NCBI RefSeq assembly: GCF_031143425.1
Contig: NC_090440.1
Span: forward strand, 1,271,233,123-1,271,297,122
Origin: Pleurodeles waltl
Taxonomy: Eukaryota > Chordata > Amphibia > Caudata > Salamandridae
Direction: 5' to 3'
DNA length: 64,000 bases
The position numbers and the translations under genes were made by a program. Below the pieces are notes generated by a model. That model did not search any database and was not told the DNA's origin. It saw only the letters and a program-made list of their open reading frames with translations. Positions 54,342 to 64,000 of the stretch are shown here, piece after piece. Numbering within the stretch: the first letter of the stretch is position 1; every line of letters begins with the position of its first letter.

Positions 54342-54509
54342 CCAAACGCCACTCTACGCACACTGCCATCCAAGCACCACTCCACGCACACCTCCAGCCA
54401 AGCGCTACTCCACGCACACCGCCAGCCAAGCGCCACTCCACATACACCACCAGCCAAGCACCAATCCACTCACACCTCCAGCCAAGCGTCAGTCCATGCA
54501 CACCGCCAT
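54342..54509. repeat. Minisatellite, 28-bp unit, about 6 copies
   Basis: CCAAGC starts units at 54370, 54398, 54426, 54454 and 54482, an exact 28-bp period. Units read CCAAGCGCCACTCCACGCAC with small changes. The 217-residue minus-strand ORF over it is a repeat translation. It lies just 3' of the piggyBac transposase gene. Confidence 0.95.
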
Positions 54510-54694
54510 TACTTATTTTTTGTTTTAAAACAACATAGAATTCACTAGTTATAAATAAGTACAAAACTACAAACACAAACACAAAAGCTGTAACTGAATA
54601 CATGACAGAAATGCCAACCATGAAACTGAACATATAAAAATATAAAACAGGCAGTTTACGCTCATAGTATTTCCCAGAAATGTTTTTTGGTGTG

Positions 54695-56444
54695 CTATCT
54701 GCTGAAACAGCCGGCCACACACAGCCTCGGCTTTGAAGAGCAATCAGGGTAGTACATCCGGCTCTCCCTCCAGATAACTCTTCGGGCACCAACTCTACAT
54801 TTCTTAGTGGGCAAGTCTTTTTTGGGAGTGGGAGGAATGTGATCAGGAAAGTGGCGATCTTTCAATCTAGCCACATCCTCCACTACTGCTACTCTAGGAA
54901 CTCTTGCCTGTTCCACCACAATAAGGCTCACTATCACTGACTCATGAAATTTAACAAATTTCATCCTTGACTCAGTTGAACAATCCTTGAACACAATAAA
55001 AGCATTAAAAGTTGCCAAATGAAATAAATGTATGGCCAACTTTTTATGCCACAAGTAAGACTTATGAAGAGCAGTGTAAGGTTCCAACCTCTGATCTACT
55101 CTATCAACACCACCCATGTGCTTATTGTAGTCCAAAATGCACGCAGGTTTGCTCACTTCGGCAACCTGACCCCAAACAGTCACAGGGGAAGTACTCTCAT
55201 CATGGATTGAAGTTAACATGTACACATCCCTCCTGTCTGAAAATTTCAGAGGTAGAAGCTCATCATTTTGCAAGGCACTGCACTGTCCCCTCTCAAGTTT
55301 TTTAGAGACAAGATTCCTTGGATAGCCTTTCCAGTTAGAACGGATTGTGCTACAAGCAACAGAGTCCACTATGAACAATTCCTTGAACAACTGCACTCCA
55401 GTGTAGAAATTATCTACGTACAATTGATGACCTTTGTTAAACAGTTGTCTACCAAGTTCCCACAAACTTTTCTCGCCAACTCCAAAAGTGGGCAGACAAC
55501 CAGGGGGGTCAATACTGGAATCCCTACAAGTGTTGACCCGGAAATTATACACAAATCTTGTACTACTTTCTGACAGCATATACAATTTAATTCCATACAG
55601 TGCCCTGTTGCTAGGAATGTACTGCTTAAAAATCAAACTCCCCTTGAACAGGACCAAAGACTCGTCCACACTTATTTCTTTGCCTAGAACATACACCTCT
55701 GAAAACCGATCTACAAAATGATCAAGGACAGGCCTAACCTTAAAAAGACGGTCACAATCAGTGATCTCGTGGCAAGGCTAAATCATTGTCAACAAAATGC
55801 AGCATCCGAAGAAGAAGCAAATAGCGAGTACGAGTCATGGTTGCAGGAAATATAGCTGTTGCCATCAAGGGACAAGTGGACCAATAAGAAGACAGTGATG
55901 GCTTCCTCATCAACCCTATCAAAAAAGTCAAACCTAAGAACTTTTTAATCTCTTCCAGATTTGTGGGAACCCACTGGGTAACTCTAGACTGAGGCCTAAG
56001 TCTGGCAGCATTGTCCCTCAATTACTGCTCCGCATAAAAATTAGTCTGCTCAACAATCTCTTCCCAAAAAACATTGTCCATAAACAACTCAAAAAAATTG
56101 AGAGGCAAAAAGTTTTCCGTATTCACTCTAGACCCAGGGAGACCAGTAAAGGCAAGCAACTATGGTTGCTCCTTGCTTGCGGCAACCCAGGTGTCAGGTC
56201 TTCCAAGGGGAAACCTTTCAGCCCCAGGTTGCTGCACTATTGGCACATCAGGGTCCTCCTCTAAAACAGGCCCTTCATCTGCACTCAGAGTGGCCTCCTC
56301 ATCAGAAGATTCCTCTCGGACAGAAAACTCACTGCCAGAATCTCTCTCTTCCTCAGATGCAGAGTCAGTCTCATAATCATGGTCAGAAGGTGACTCAAAA
56401 ACCATGCCAACAACTGGCTGAGCGGTCACTCTGCGGCTAGCCAT
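54695..56444 (-). pseudogene. piggyBac (PGBD4-like) transposase, disabled
   Basis: The ATG at 56444-56442 opens a frame with an acidic Ser/Glu-rich N-terminus (SDHDYETDSASEEERDSG). The frame is broken by TAG at 56162-56160 and TAA at 56024-56022, each in place of a sense codon with conserved sequence on both sides (LNFFELFMDNVFWEEIV; LEEIKKFLGLTFLIGLMRKP). A frameshift near 55760 shifts to the frame that runs to 54695. The three catalytic aspartates remain in VDESLVLFKG, YVDNFYTG and HMGGVDRVDQ. The C-terminal Cys-rich region (KKCRVGARR to PRLCVAGCF) is shortened relative to the usual zinc-binding domain, though the Cys pairs remain. piggyBac enzymes cut and paste DNA at TTAA. Confidence 0.85.
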
Positions 56445-56776
56445 GATCCTTTCTAACAACAAATGGATTCCCAACAACAAACAGCACTGTCTAAAATAAG
56501 TAATAAACAAAGTGTGGCTTTATCAAAAAGAGTTATGTACTAAAAAACTGTACCACTCACTTGCCTGAAAAAGCTGCAATCACCAATGCTATCCCACTAA
56601 AAAGAAAAAAAGAAAAGCAAATTAGACATAAGACAACACAAATATCATTGTACACAAATCTAAACACAATTTCACTAACAATCCTGCATTTAGTACACCA
56701 CCTACAAACATGTCATTCATGCATGTCAATACTTCACCAGTCGACAAACACCCGCCACCAACAATTTATACATTTT

Positions 56777-57640
56777 CCCTGGTGCCTAAGTTTATTCTGC
56801 CCCCTTTGGGGGCAGTTGGGCCTAAAACAAATAGGCCGATCTGCCACCAAGTGGAGCAGAAATGGCCATAAGTATTGTGCCCCCTTTGGTGTGCAACCCT
56901 TGCCAAAGGGGCTGCCCCCCCACACAAAACACACACAAGATCCCTGGTGCCTAAGTGGAGCCTGCCCCCTTGAGGGCAGATGGGCCTATAAAAATAGGCT
57001 GATCTTCCCCCAAGGGGGGCAGAAATGGCCAACAGTTCTGTGCCCCCTTTGGGGGACGACCCTTGCCAAAGGGGGCGCCCCCAGCACAAAAAAAACAAAG
57101 GGGAACAAAAGAAAATTCCCTGGAATCGTTGTGGCTTCTGCGCCCCCGTGGGCGGATCGGCCTAAAAAAAGAAATAGGCTGATCTGCCCCCAAGGGGGGC
57201 AGAAATTGCCAACACTAATGTCCCCCCTTTAGGTGGGAAACCCTTGCCCAAGGGGTGCCCCAAGATACAAAACACACACAAAACACAATCCCAGGGGCCT
57301 AGTGGGTTTCGACCCACCTGAGGGCGGGATTGGCCAAAAACATGGCAGATCTAGCCCCGGGGGGGGGGGGGGGGTCAAAACATATTTAAAAAATTGCCCC
57401 CAGGGCAGCGACCCTTGCCTAAGGGGTCGCTGCCATAAAACATTATTTGAAACTGAATCCCTAGTGTCTAGTGGGTTTCGACCACTCCCGGGGGCAGATC
57501 CGCTGAAAAAATGGCAGATCTGCCCCCCCAGAGGGGGTCGAACCATGGACATACTTATGCCCCCATGGAAGCTACCCTTGCCCAAGGGGTCGATCCCCTA
57601 AATAAACATAAAATAATCCTTGGTGTCTAGTGGGTAGATT
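56777..57640. repeat. Tandem array of about 165-bp units, 5-6 copies
   Basis: CCCTGGTGCCTAAGTGG-like starts occur at 56777, 56942, 57118, 57290, 57459 and 57618, a spacing of 159-176 bp. Each unit contains GGGGGCAGAT...GGCC, CCCCCAAGGGG and CCCTTGCCAAAGGGG palindromes and a short A-rich stretch. A run of G (about 57360-57373) lies in the fourth unit. It sits upstream of the transposase gene. The final unit runs into a 14-bp-stem palindrome (CTGCTCCACGATCG, 57632-57673). Confidence 0.9.
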
Positions 57641-60600
57641 GCTGCTCCACGATCGCGGGCCTCACCTACGATCGTGGAGCAGGAATCCACTCAAAACAGG
57701 CACAGGAACAAAGGAAAAACTCTTTCCTTCTTCCCCTGTGTCTGTCCCCCCCCCCCCCAACCACCCCCATGAGAAGGACTCACCTTGAAGACGTCCTCTC
57801 TCCTATTGCACTGGAAGCAAATGGCTTCCATCGCTTCCCCGGCAGCATTTAATGACGTTGGCGTGCTGTGAGCGCACTGATGTTATCAGATTGCGAGGGG
57901 AGGGTCGGGGTGGAAGGGGAACCAATTCCCCTTCCATACCCGACTGGGGGGTGTGGAATGGAGGCCCAAGGTGGAAGTGCACCGTACCAGTGAAACTCTA
58001 TTTAGTTTGTTTATTGTCTGATAATGATCACACCAGCCTTGAATGATCTTGACTGGGTGGCTTAGATCATGTTTTGGGGGAATTGGAACTCAATGTTTAT
58101 TTGAAGGATTTCCTGAAAATGAGGAAGGTAGAGGAAGATGTGATGGGAAGGTGGATCGGTTCTCAACTTTAAGGTTGTAACAACGTCAGATGCTAGGTCC
58201 TCAAAATTCATGTCCTAATGTACTGATAGAGATAACATTTTACTAATACATTAGTGGCATAGAAGTTAGCATATGGTGATTTACAAACTCCTATTTAAAG
58301 ACCTAACAGAGAAATTAACGCAAAAATGTAAAATGTGCATGTTTGAATTATGCTGGTCAATGTGACCACCTTCATTTTTTACATCAGGTTTTAACATAAA
58401 GGCATTGTGCACTTATATTTGAGTAAGCTACTGGCATGAATATTAGAAGTGAAGTGTTAGATCAATATGAATTAATCATGCTTATGTTGATTCAGATGGA
58501 TTTTAAATAACATGAGTTATATGTCTGCGGAAAAATAAATGCACATTTAAACTGCTCTAACACGTTGTAAATAATCTTTGCAGAAAAACAATAAGCTTTG
58601 CATATTTGATTTTAATTGTAAAGTGTACAATAGGTTTTACAGATGTATTAATTTTAGTAATGTGAATTAAGGCTTTCTTAGCTTGACTAGGCCGGAAAGA
58701 TTCTTTTCTCAGCAGTAGAGGAAAATTACTTGCTTATTCTGTTCCCTCTGAGCTGAATTGTTTTCCTAGGTTGCTGACGTGATATTGAATGTCCTATTGA
58801 TCTGAAGATGAAGAACATGTTTCAGTGTAACTATGTAATGATATTTGTTCTAGCTGTAGAACAAGACAGGAAACTCATACTTTTCATGTGAGAACAGTTT
58901 AGTCCACCCTGTGTACCGTGAGAAAGGATTTTAAATTAACAAACAACTAGAAAATGTAATATTTTGTCATTACTGTATGAAATCATTAAAATGACAACCA
59001 ACTTTCTCTGTGAAAATCCAGAATAGTTGAAAGTTTGATGGTGCCAGCCGCATCCATTGGATGCTGGATCTTGTGCGCAAGAGGAGCCCCCCTGAAGGAC
59101 CATAGATATTTCTAGTTAGTGAGGAACTTTGGAACGTTAAGGTAATCTACTACTGCCTTGAGTCTACTATGTTTCTGTCAGAATCTGCTGATGCCTGGAG
59201 AAGGCTGCTGTTATCGGTTTCTCCTTCTGTCCCTTTCAAAGTCTTCAGCCATATTTAATCTTTCTATTATGAGTTTCTTCTAGTCTTAAATGCCCCATTA
59301 ATTTATGCTGTTCAGTACTAATATGCCCAGCTAATTTTGAACTGCTGACTTGTCCTATGTACAGCCCGTGTTCTGCACCGTCCTGATTCTGCTGTCTACT
59401 GATGTCAGGAGATAGTGAGTGCTCTAGCTGATGAAGTATTCCTGTCTGCTGTTCCATGAGGAGATGTATAACTAAATGTGTTTTCTTATTTCATTTTAGC
59501 TTAGATAATTACACCAGCATATTTTTATAGAGAGTAACCCTACTTAGATGATTTTCCGATTTATTTTTGTCTTATCCTTTTGCTTTTGACTGCATGCATT
59601 AGCCCATTCCTACTCATGCAAGTCTAAATTCATGTTAGACATAAGGATTGCCCAGCCCTGAAATTGATTGTTAAAAATTGAATTTTGCTGACTTACTGAT
59701 GTCACCATCACCTGCTTTGAAATCTGATATTAATGTGCTTATTGTGGTTTTGCTAATGTATGTTATTCTTTTGGAGTGTTCAATAGTGCTGATGTTTAGT
59801 AGGCCAAATCTCCTTACATGTTTTGGACAGCCTATCGTTTTCATGCTTATAACACCATATATGTGACATTAATTTTGGGATTGTAATAAAGCTTTAAAAC
59901 TTTATTCAGTTTGGGTTTGATTTAGTGTTTGAATTGTTCATGTTGTTAAAATTGTTCATGGTTTTATGTCATTGATTTGTGATTGAATGAATCTGACTAC
60001 TACACTCTTCACCAAGTCCAAAGATCTAGTCAACCTCTAATGGTGAGAATAATGATGGTACCAGAGTGCTTGCGGTTCCTGAACCCGAGGTGGAAAGAAG
60101 ACCTCCACAAGCGCTCAAGTAGTTGTAAAGGTTGGGTTGCAAAGCAATGGAGTTTTTCAAAGTGACTACTTTGCAAACCATCTTTGATTTTGTGCTGTTA
60201 TGGTTGTACTCCAAAAATGATCACAAAATTATCTGTTGATGATATTCGCAGAATCCAGCTTTCTTTATCAAAAATAGGATAGAACTCTGCAGACACCTCT
60301 GATCTGGCAGTGATTTCAAAGATGAGGCCTGCATGGAGTTGCGTACTGACATCCTTGCATTCCCAGTTTTAGAATGCTTAGTATATTTGTATTCCTGTCT
60401 ATGTGCCTTAAAGCAAAAGAGATTGGAAAAAAAATAATAGTTATTCTGCAAATGAGCTTGGGAGATGCATGCAGCCCCATGGATCCCTGTCGCAGCTCCC
60501 ATCTCCCAGTACCATCAGCCCACATTTACAATATGAAAGCTGTCCTTCATGAACAGTTTAGATTCCACTCTGTGAATGGATACCAACAATTTCCAGCGCC

Positions 60601-60656
60601 GGAATTCAAACAAAGTTTGTAACCACAATTATGATTGAAAACTGTTGATACATGGT
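57641..60656. other. Mostly unassigned sequence
   Basis: No gene is recognised. A C run lies at about 57747-57758. A perfect palindrome TGGAAGGGGAA with complement lies at 57911-57936. The remainder (58050-60650) is AT-rich with only short ORFs. Confidence 0.45.
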
Positions 60657-61690
60657 GTAGCCGGGCACAGAACACCCGGCTACCCATGATGGCGGCCTCC
60701 AGAGCGGCTGAGACCCCGGGGGCACCGCAGGGCCGGAACCGGAAGACACGCCCCTCGGGAATCCGGGTATCTGGATTCCTGTTGCTAAAAAGAGGACGGG
60801 GTGTCCCTGGAAACAGGAAGACGACGCGGCCAAACAAAGATGAGAGGACGACGCCGAGAGAGGAAAGAAGACGGACTTGGGAGCTCTGAAATCCAGAGAA
60901 CGATGAGGTGAAGAACCCCAGGAGGAGCTGAGCCGCCTGGGACAGCTGACTCCTGGAAGCAGACCCGACAAAGAGCAAAGGAGACCAGAAACGCCAAGAC
61001 TCCGCCACGTCCCTGGAGGGTTGTGGCTCCAGCAGGTATGGTTCTGTCTTTATAACAGGATAAGCACTTTGCTGGGGAAAGAGGAAGGGGAGAGAGGGAG
61101 GGAAGGGGGTGGGGGAGGAGGAGGGAGGAAGGGAAGGGATCAAGAGGGAGAAATAACCAGCAGAGGCTGGTAGAGGCTGGTAGAACCTATACTTTTACTT
61201 TCCCTATTGTACCGTTGGCCCTTGTTTTGAGTTGCTTGAATAAGGGCAGGAAATATGAAGCGTTTTGTTTTTTATTTGTTGTTCTATACTTACCTTATTG
61301 ACCCGGGTGAGTTATAGTGGACGGGTCCTCCATAAAACTTTATTTCACTAAGGTGGTTTACTATTGGGTAAAGGAACCCCCCCCCCCCTTTTCCCTTCTT
61401 CTCCTTCTCTGGCACCCTTTTCTTGGTAAGCACACCATGCCCCACTCTCTCCCCAGGACCTCTCACTATACTAACACGGTTCATGAAGTTAAGTACAGAG
61501 TCAAGACTTATCTTACCTTCTTTCCTTTCCCAGTTTTCCCTGGCGACGACGTTCCCCACGAGACCTTCAGCAGGACCCCGGGAGGAACTGAAAGAGAGAA
61601 GAGGAAAGATAGAACATTATATTGAGAAGGAAGTGACGAATAAACTGACAGGGAGGATTTGTGAATTATCAATAAAATATACATCTTCAT
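60657..61690 (+). other. CpG-rich segment resembling a two-exon transcribed unit
   Basis: About 380 bp (60657-61036) are CpG-rich and end in CAGCAG before GTATGG, a donor-like site. The following 500 bp hold polypurine tracts (61074-61160) and a C run, then end in a pyrimidine tract and CCCAG (near 61533). The next 160 bp end with AATAAA at about 61671-61676. This is the layout of a short spliced, polyadenylated transcript or of a retroelement LTR. The short frames on either strand have no recognisable domain. A host promoter or a solo LTR are both possible. Confidence 0.3.
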
Positions 61691-62094
61691 AAATCTAAAA
61701 CCCCACGTTGTCTTGTATGTCCTTCCTGCTACGCCCACCGCCAAACATGGGTTTGCAGTTTCGAAGAAGAAAGGGAAATCACTTTCTCAAAATTCACCCT
61801 TTTGAATCACAGTGAGTAGCAAAGTGTGATTTCAGACATTGTGACTTGTAGTTTTGTAGCTGCACCGTAATTCCCTAATGCATCAGGCTCTTAGAGAAGT
61901 GAATGGTGAGCAAATAGTAATGTCTACCCCTAAGGTAGGCTCTGAGTAGCTCACAGGGCAGAGTTGATTGTAATTAAAATGTTGGTCAATTACTTTTAAG
62001 CTTCCAATGTCCTGGTAGTGAAACATTCCAACATTTATCTTACACTACTGTGAGTCCTATCTACCATGGGATAACATTTAGTGCCGTTTTACAT
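61691..62094. other. Unassigned sequence before piggyBac element 2
   Basis: About 400 bp with no gene or recognisable repeat. Confidence 0.5.
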
Positions 62095-62098
62095 TTAA

Positions 62099-64000
62099 CC
62101 CCTTTGCTGCCAGGCCTTTTCCCCTTCAGGTGCCAAGCCTTTTTTGGCTGTTTGGGGCAGTTTGTGCCTAGGCCCTTATAACTTTTTGTCCACATAAGCT
62201 ACCCACGCCAAATTTGCGTCCTTTTTTCCTACATCCTAGGGATTCTAGAGGTACCCAGACTGTGTGGGTTCCCCTGAAGGAGACCAAGAAATTAGCCAAA
62301 ATACAGCGAACATTTTTTTTTTTTTTTTAAATACGGAAAAAGGGCTGCAGAAGAAAGGTTGTATTTTTTTCCCTAAAAATGGCATCAACAAAGGGTTTGC
62401 GGTGCTAAAATCACCTTTTACCCAGCCTTCAGGAACAGGCAGACTTGAATCAGAAAACCCAATTTTTCAACACAATTGTGGCATTTTACTGGGACATACT
62501 CCATTTTTACTATTTTTTGTGCTTTCAGCCTCATTTCCGTCCAGAAAGCTAAACATTTCAGAAAAGTAGACAATATTTTGAATTCAGCTAGGGGTAATTT
62601 GTGCAGATCCTACAAGGGTTTCCTACAGAAAATAACAGTGGATATAAAAAAATATTGAAAGATTGAGGTGAAAAAACAGCCATTTTTCTCCACATTTTAC
62701 TCTGTAACTTTTTCCTGCAATGTCAGATTTTTTTTAAAGCAATATACCGTTACATCTGCTGGACTGTTCTGGTTGCGGGGATATATAGGGCTTGTAGTTT
62801 CATCAAGAACCCTAGGTACCCAGAGCTAATAAATGAGCTGCACCTTGCAATGGATTTTCATGCTATACCGGGTATACAGCAATTAATTTGCTGAAATATA
62901 AAGAGTGAAAAATAGGTATCAAGAAAACCTTGTATTTTCAAAATGAACACAAGATAAGGTGTTGAGAAACAGTGGTTGTTTGCACATCTCTGAATTCCGG
63001 GGTGCCCATACTAGCATGTGAAATACAGGGCATTTCTCAAATGGACGTCTTTTTTACACACATTTGGAAGGAAAAAATGTAGAGAAAGACAAGAGGCAAT
63101 AACACTTGTTTTGTTATTCTGTGTTCCCCCAAGTCTCCCGATAAAAATGGTACCTCACTTGCGTGGGTATCCCTAATGCTCGCGACAAGAAACGCAACAT
63201 GGACACATCATATTTTAACATAGAAATCTGATGTATTTTTTACAAAGTGCCTAGCTGTAGATTTTGGCCTCTAGCTCAGCCGGCACCTAGGGAAACCTAC
63301 CAAACCTGTGCATTTTTCAAAACTAGACACGTAGGGGAATCCAAGATGGGGTGACTGGCGGGGCTGTCACCAGGTTCTGTTACCCAGAATCCTTTGCAAA
63401 CCTCAAAATTTGGCTAAAAAAACACTTTTTCCTCCCTTTTCGATCACATAAAGTTCTTGAATCTGAAAGGAGCCACAAATTTCCTTCACCAGAAAAATGG
63501 CAAAAACCTAAATAGATTGAGGGGATAGCACAGCGAGTTGATAAGCACATATTTTCTTTTGTACATCTTTTAGGCTGACTCTGCTTTGGGGACCCACACA
63601 AGTGAGGTGTCATTTTACTTGGGAGACTTAGGGGAACACTTGGTGGTAGGAAATTTGTGCCGGAGTGGTGATGCTACAAAGAAAAGTGAGGAAAATAAGC
63701 TTTGTTACGCAAATTTTGAGGTTTGCAAAGGAGTCTGGGAAAGAAAGTTTTGGGGGATCCAGGCAAGCCACATCTCCCTGGACTCCTTGAGGTGTCAGGT
63801 TTTAAAACATGTCTGGGTTTGGTAGGTTTCCCTTGATGAAGGCCGCTCCCAGGACCAAAAACATAGGTGCCACCCAAACACAGGTAGGTTTGAAATAGAT
63901 CATTATGATGTGTCCACGTACTTATGTGATGTTCCAAACACTAAAATTGTGAAAAGAAACGCACTTAGGTTATGTTAAAAAGAGCCCTCACCCACCAACC
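62099..64000. mobile_element. piggyBac element 2, left part (continues beyond window)
   Basis: TTAA at 62095-62098 is followed by CCCCTTTGCTGCCAGGCC, matching the left end at 50328. The two copies align in the same orientation for about 1 kb (CAGTTTGTGC, CATAAGCTACCCACGCC, GGGCTGCAG, TACCGTTA, ACACAAGATAAGGTGTTGAG). Copy 2 then has only about one direct 380-bp unit (around 63138-63490), cut short, before the shared GGATAGCACAGCGAGTTGATAAG segment and the inverted unit (about 63580-63960). No transposase gene is within the window. Confidence 0.8.

Larger units (their letters stand above)
50324..57640. mobile_element. piggyBac element 1
   Basis: The left end is TTAA (50324-50327) followed by CCCCTTCGCTGCCAG, the piggyBac target site plus a C-rich terminus. 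The same end occurs at 62095. Inside are the 380-bp array (51380-53800), a 28-bp minisatellite, the broken transposase gene on the minus strand and a 165-bp array. I could not find a matching right terminus with TTAA, so the right limit is only a guess. The element may be truncated or extend further. Confidence 0.65.

Noticed and set aside
54139..54792. 217-residue minus-strand ORF with RLAGGV-type repeats
   Set aside because: Translation of the 28-bp minisatellite; the first part overlaps the end of the transposase gene in another frame.

Overview
The window reads as vertebrate intergenic DNA made almost entirely of transposable elements, with no recognisable host protein-coding gene, tRNA or rRNA. 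Intron-containing PIF/Harbinger transposons, Penelope-like, Gmr1-type Ty3/Gypsy, CR1/L2-like LINE and piggyBac copies, often nested in each other, point to a giant amphibian genome. The abundance of Harbinger copies and their derivatives suggests a newt such as Pleurodeles. That is inference from recalled genome biology, not a database match.

Layout. 1-3246: the right part of a Harbinger element (copy 1) with an apparently intact DDE transposase 3' part and an intact two-exon SANT/Myb-like gene. 4887-18115: a decayed Penelope-like element (RT plus GIY-YIG endonuclease, with hammerhead-ribozyme-like relics near its ends). It is split by an 8551-bp Harbinger element (copy 2, 6153-14703) flanked by a 3-bp ATT duplication. 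Copy 2 has an unusual layout: transposase exon 1 lies about 4.6 kb from exon 2, and the intron holds minisatellites plus a second, different SANT/Myb gene on the opposite strand. 18116-27371: microsatellites, hairpin-rich non-autonomous DNA elements (21187-23943), a tandem array of about 290-bp units, and unassigned DNA. 27372-30730: a decayed CR1/L2-like LINE with a small insertion in its 3' region.

31851-46330: a nested complex built on a Gmr1-like Gypsy element. Its pol order is protease, integrase, RT, RNase H, with the integrase before the RT. A hairpin-rich element sits between integrase and RT. The 3' LTR has been expanded by an RT-deleted LINE (itself carrying a palindromic MITE) and by a 630-bp GC-rich element made of about 13 consecutive hairpins. 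46331-50323: unassigned, pyrimidine-rich on the given strand. 50324-57640: a piggyBac element with an array of about 380-bp units, a broken transposase gene on the minus strand, and a second array of about 165-bp units. 57641-62094: mostly unassigned, with one CpG-rich segment that looks like a spliced, polyadenylated unit. From 62095 to the window end: the left end of a second piggyBac copy with a much shorter 380-bp array.

Most coding sequences are pseudogenes. The best-preserved genes are the Harbinger copy 1 transposase fragment and its SANT partner. In established Harbinger biology these two proteins act together: the SANT/Myb protein binds DNA and helps bring the DDE nuclease to the nucleus and to the transposon ends. 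The most unusual signals are the serial-hairpin elements, the antisense gene nested in a transposase intron, and the copy-specific presence or absence of a transposase intron.
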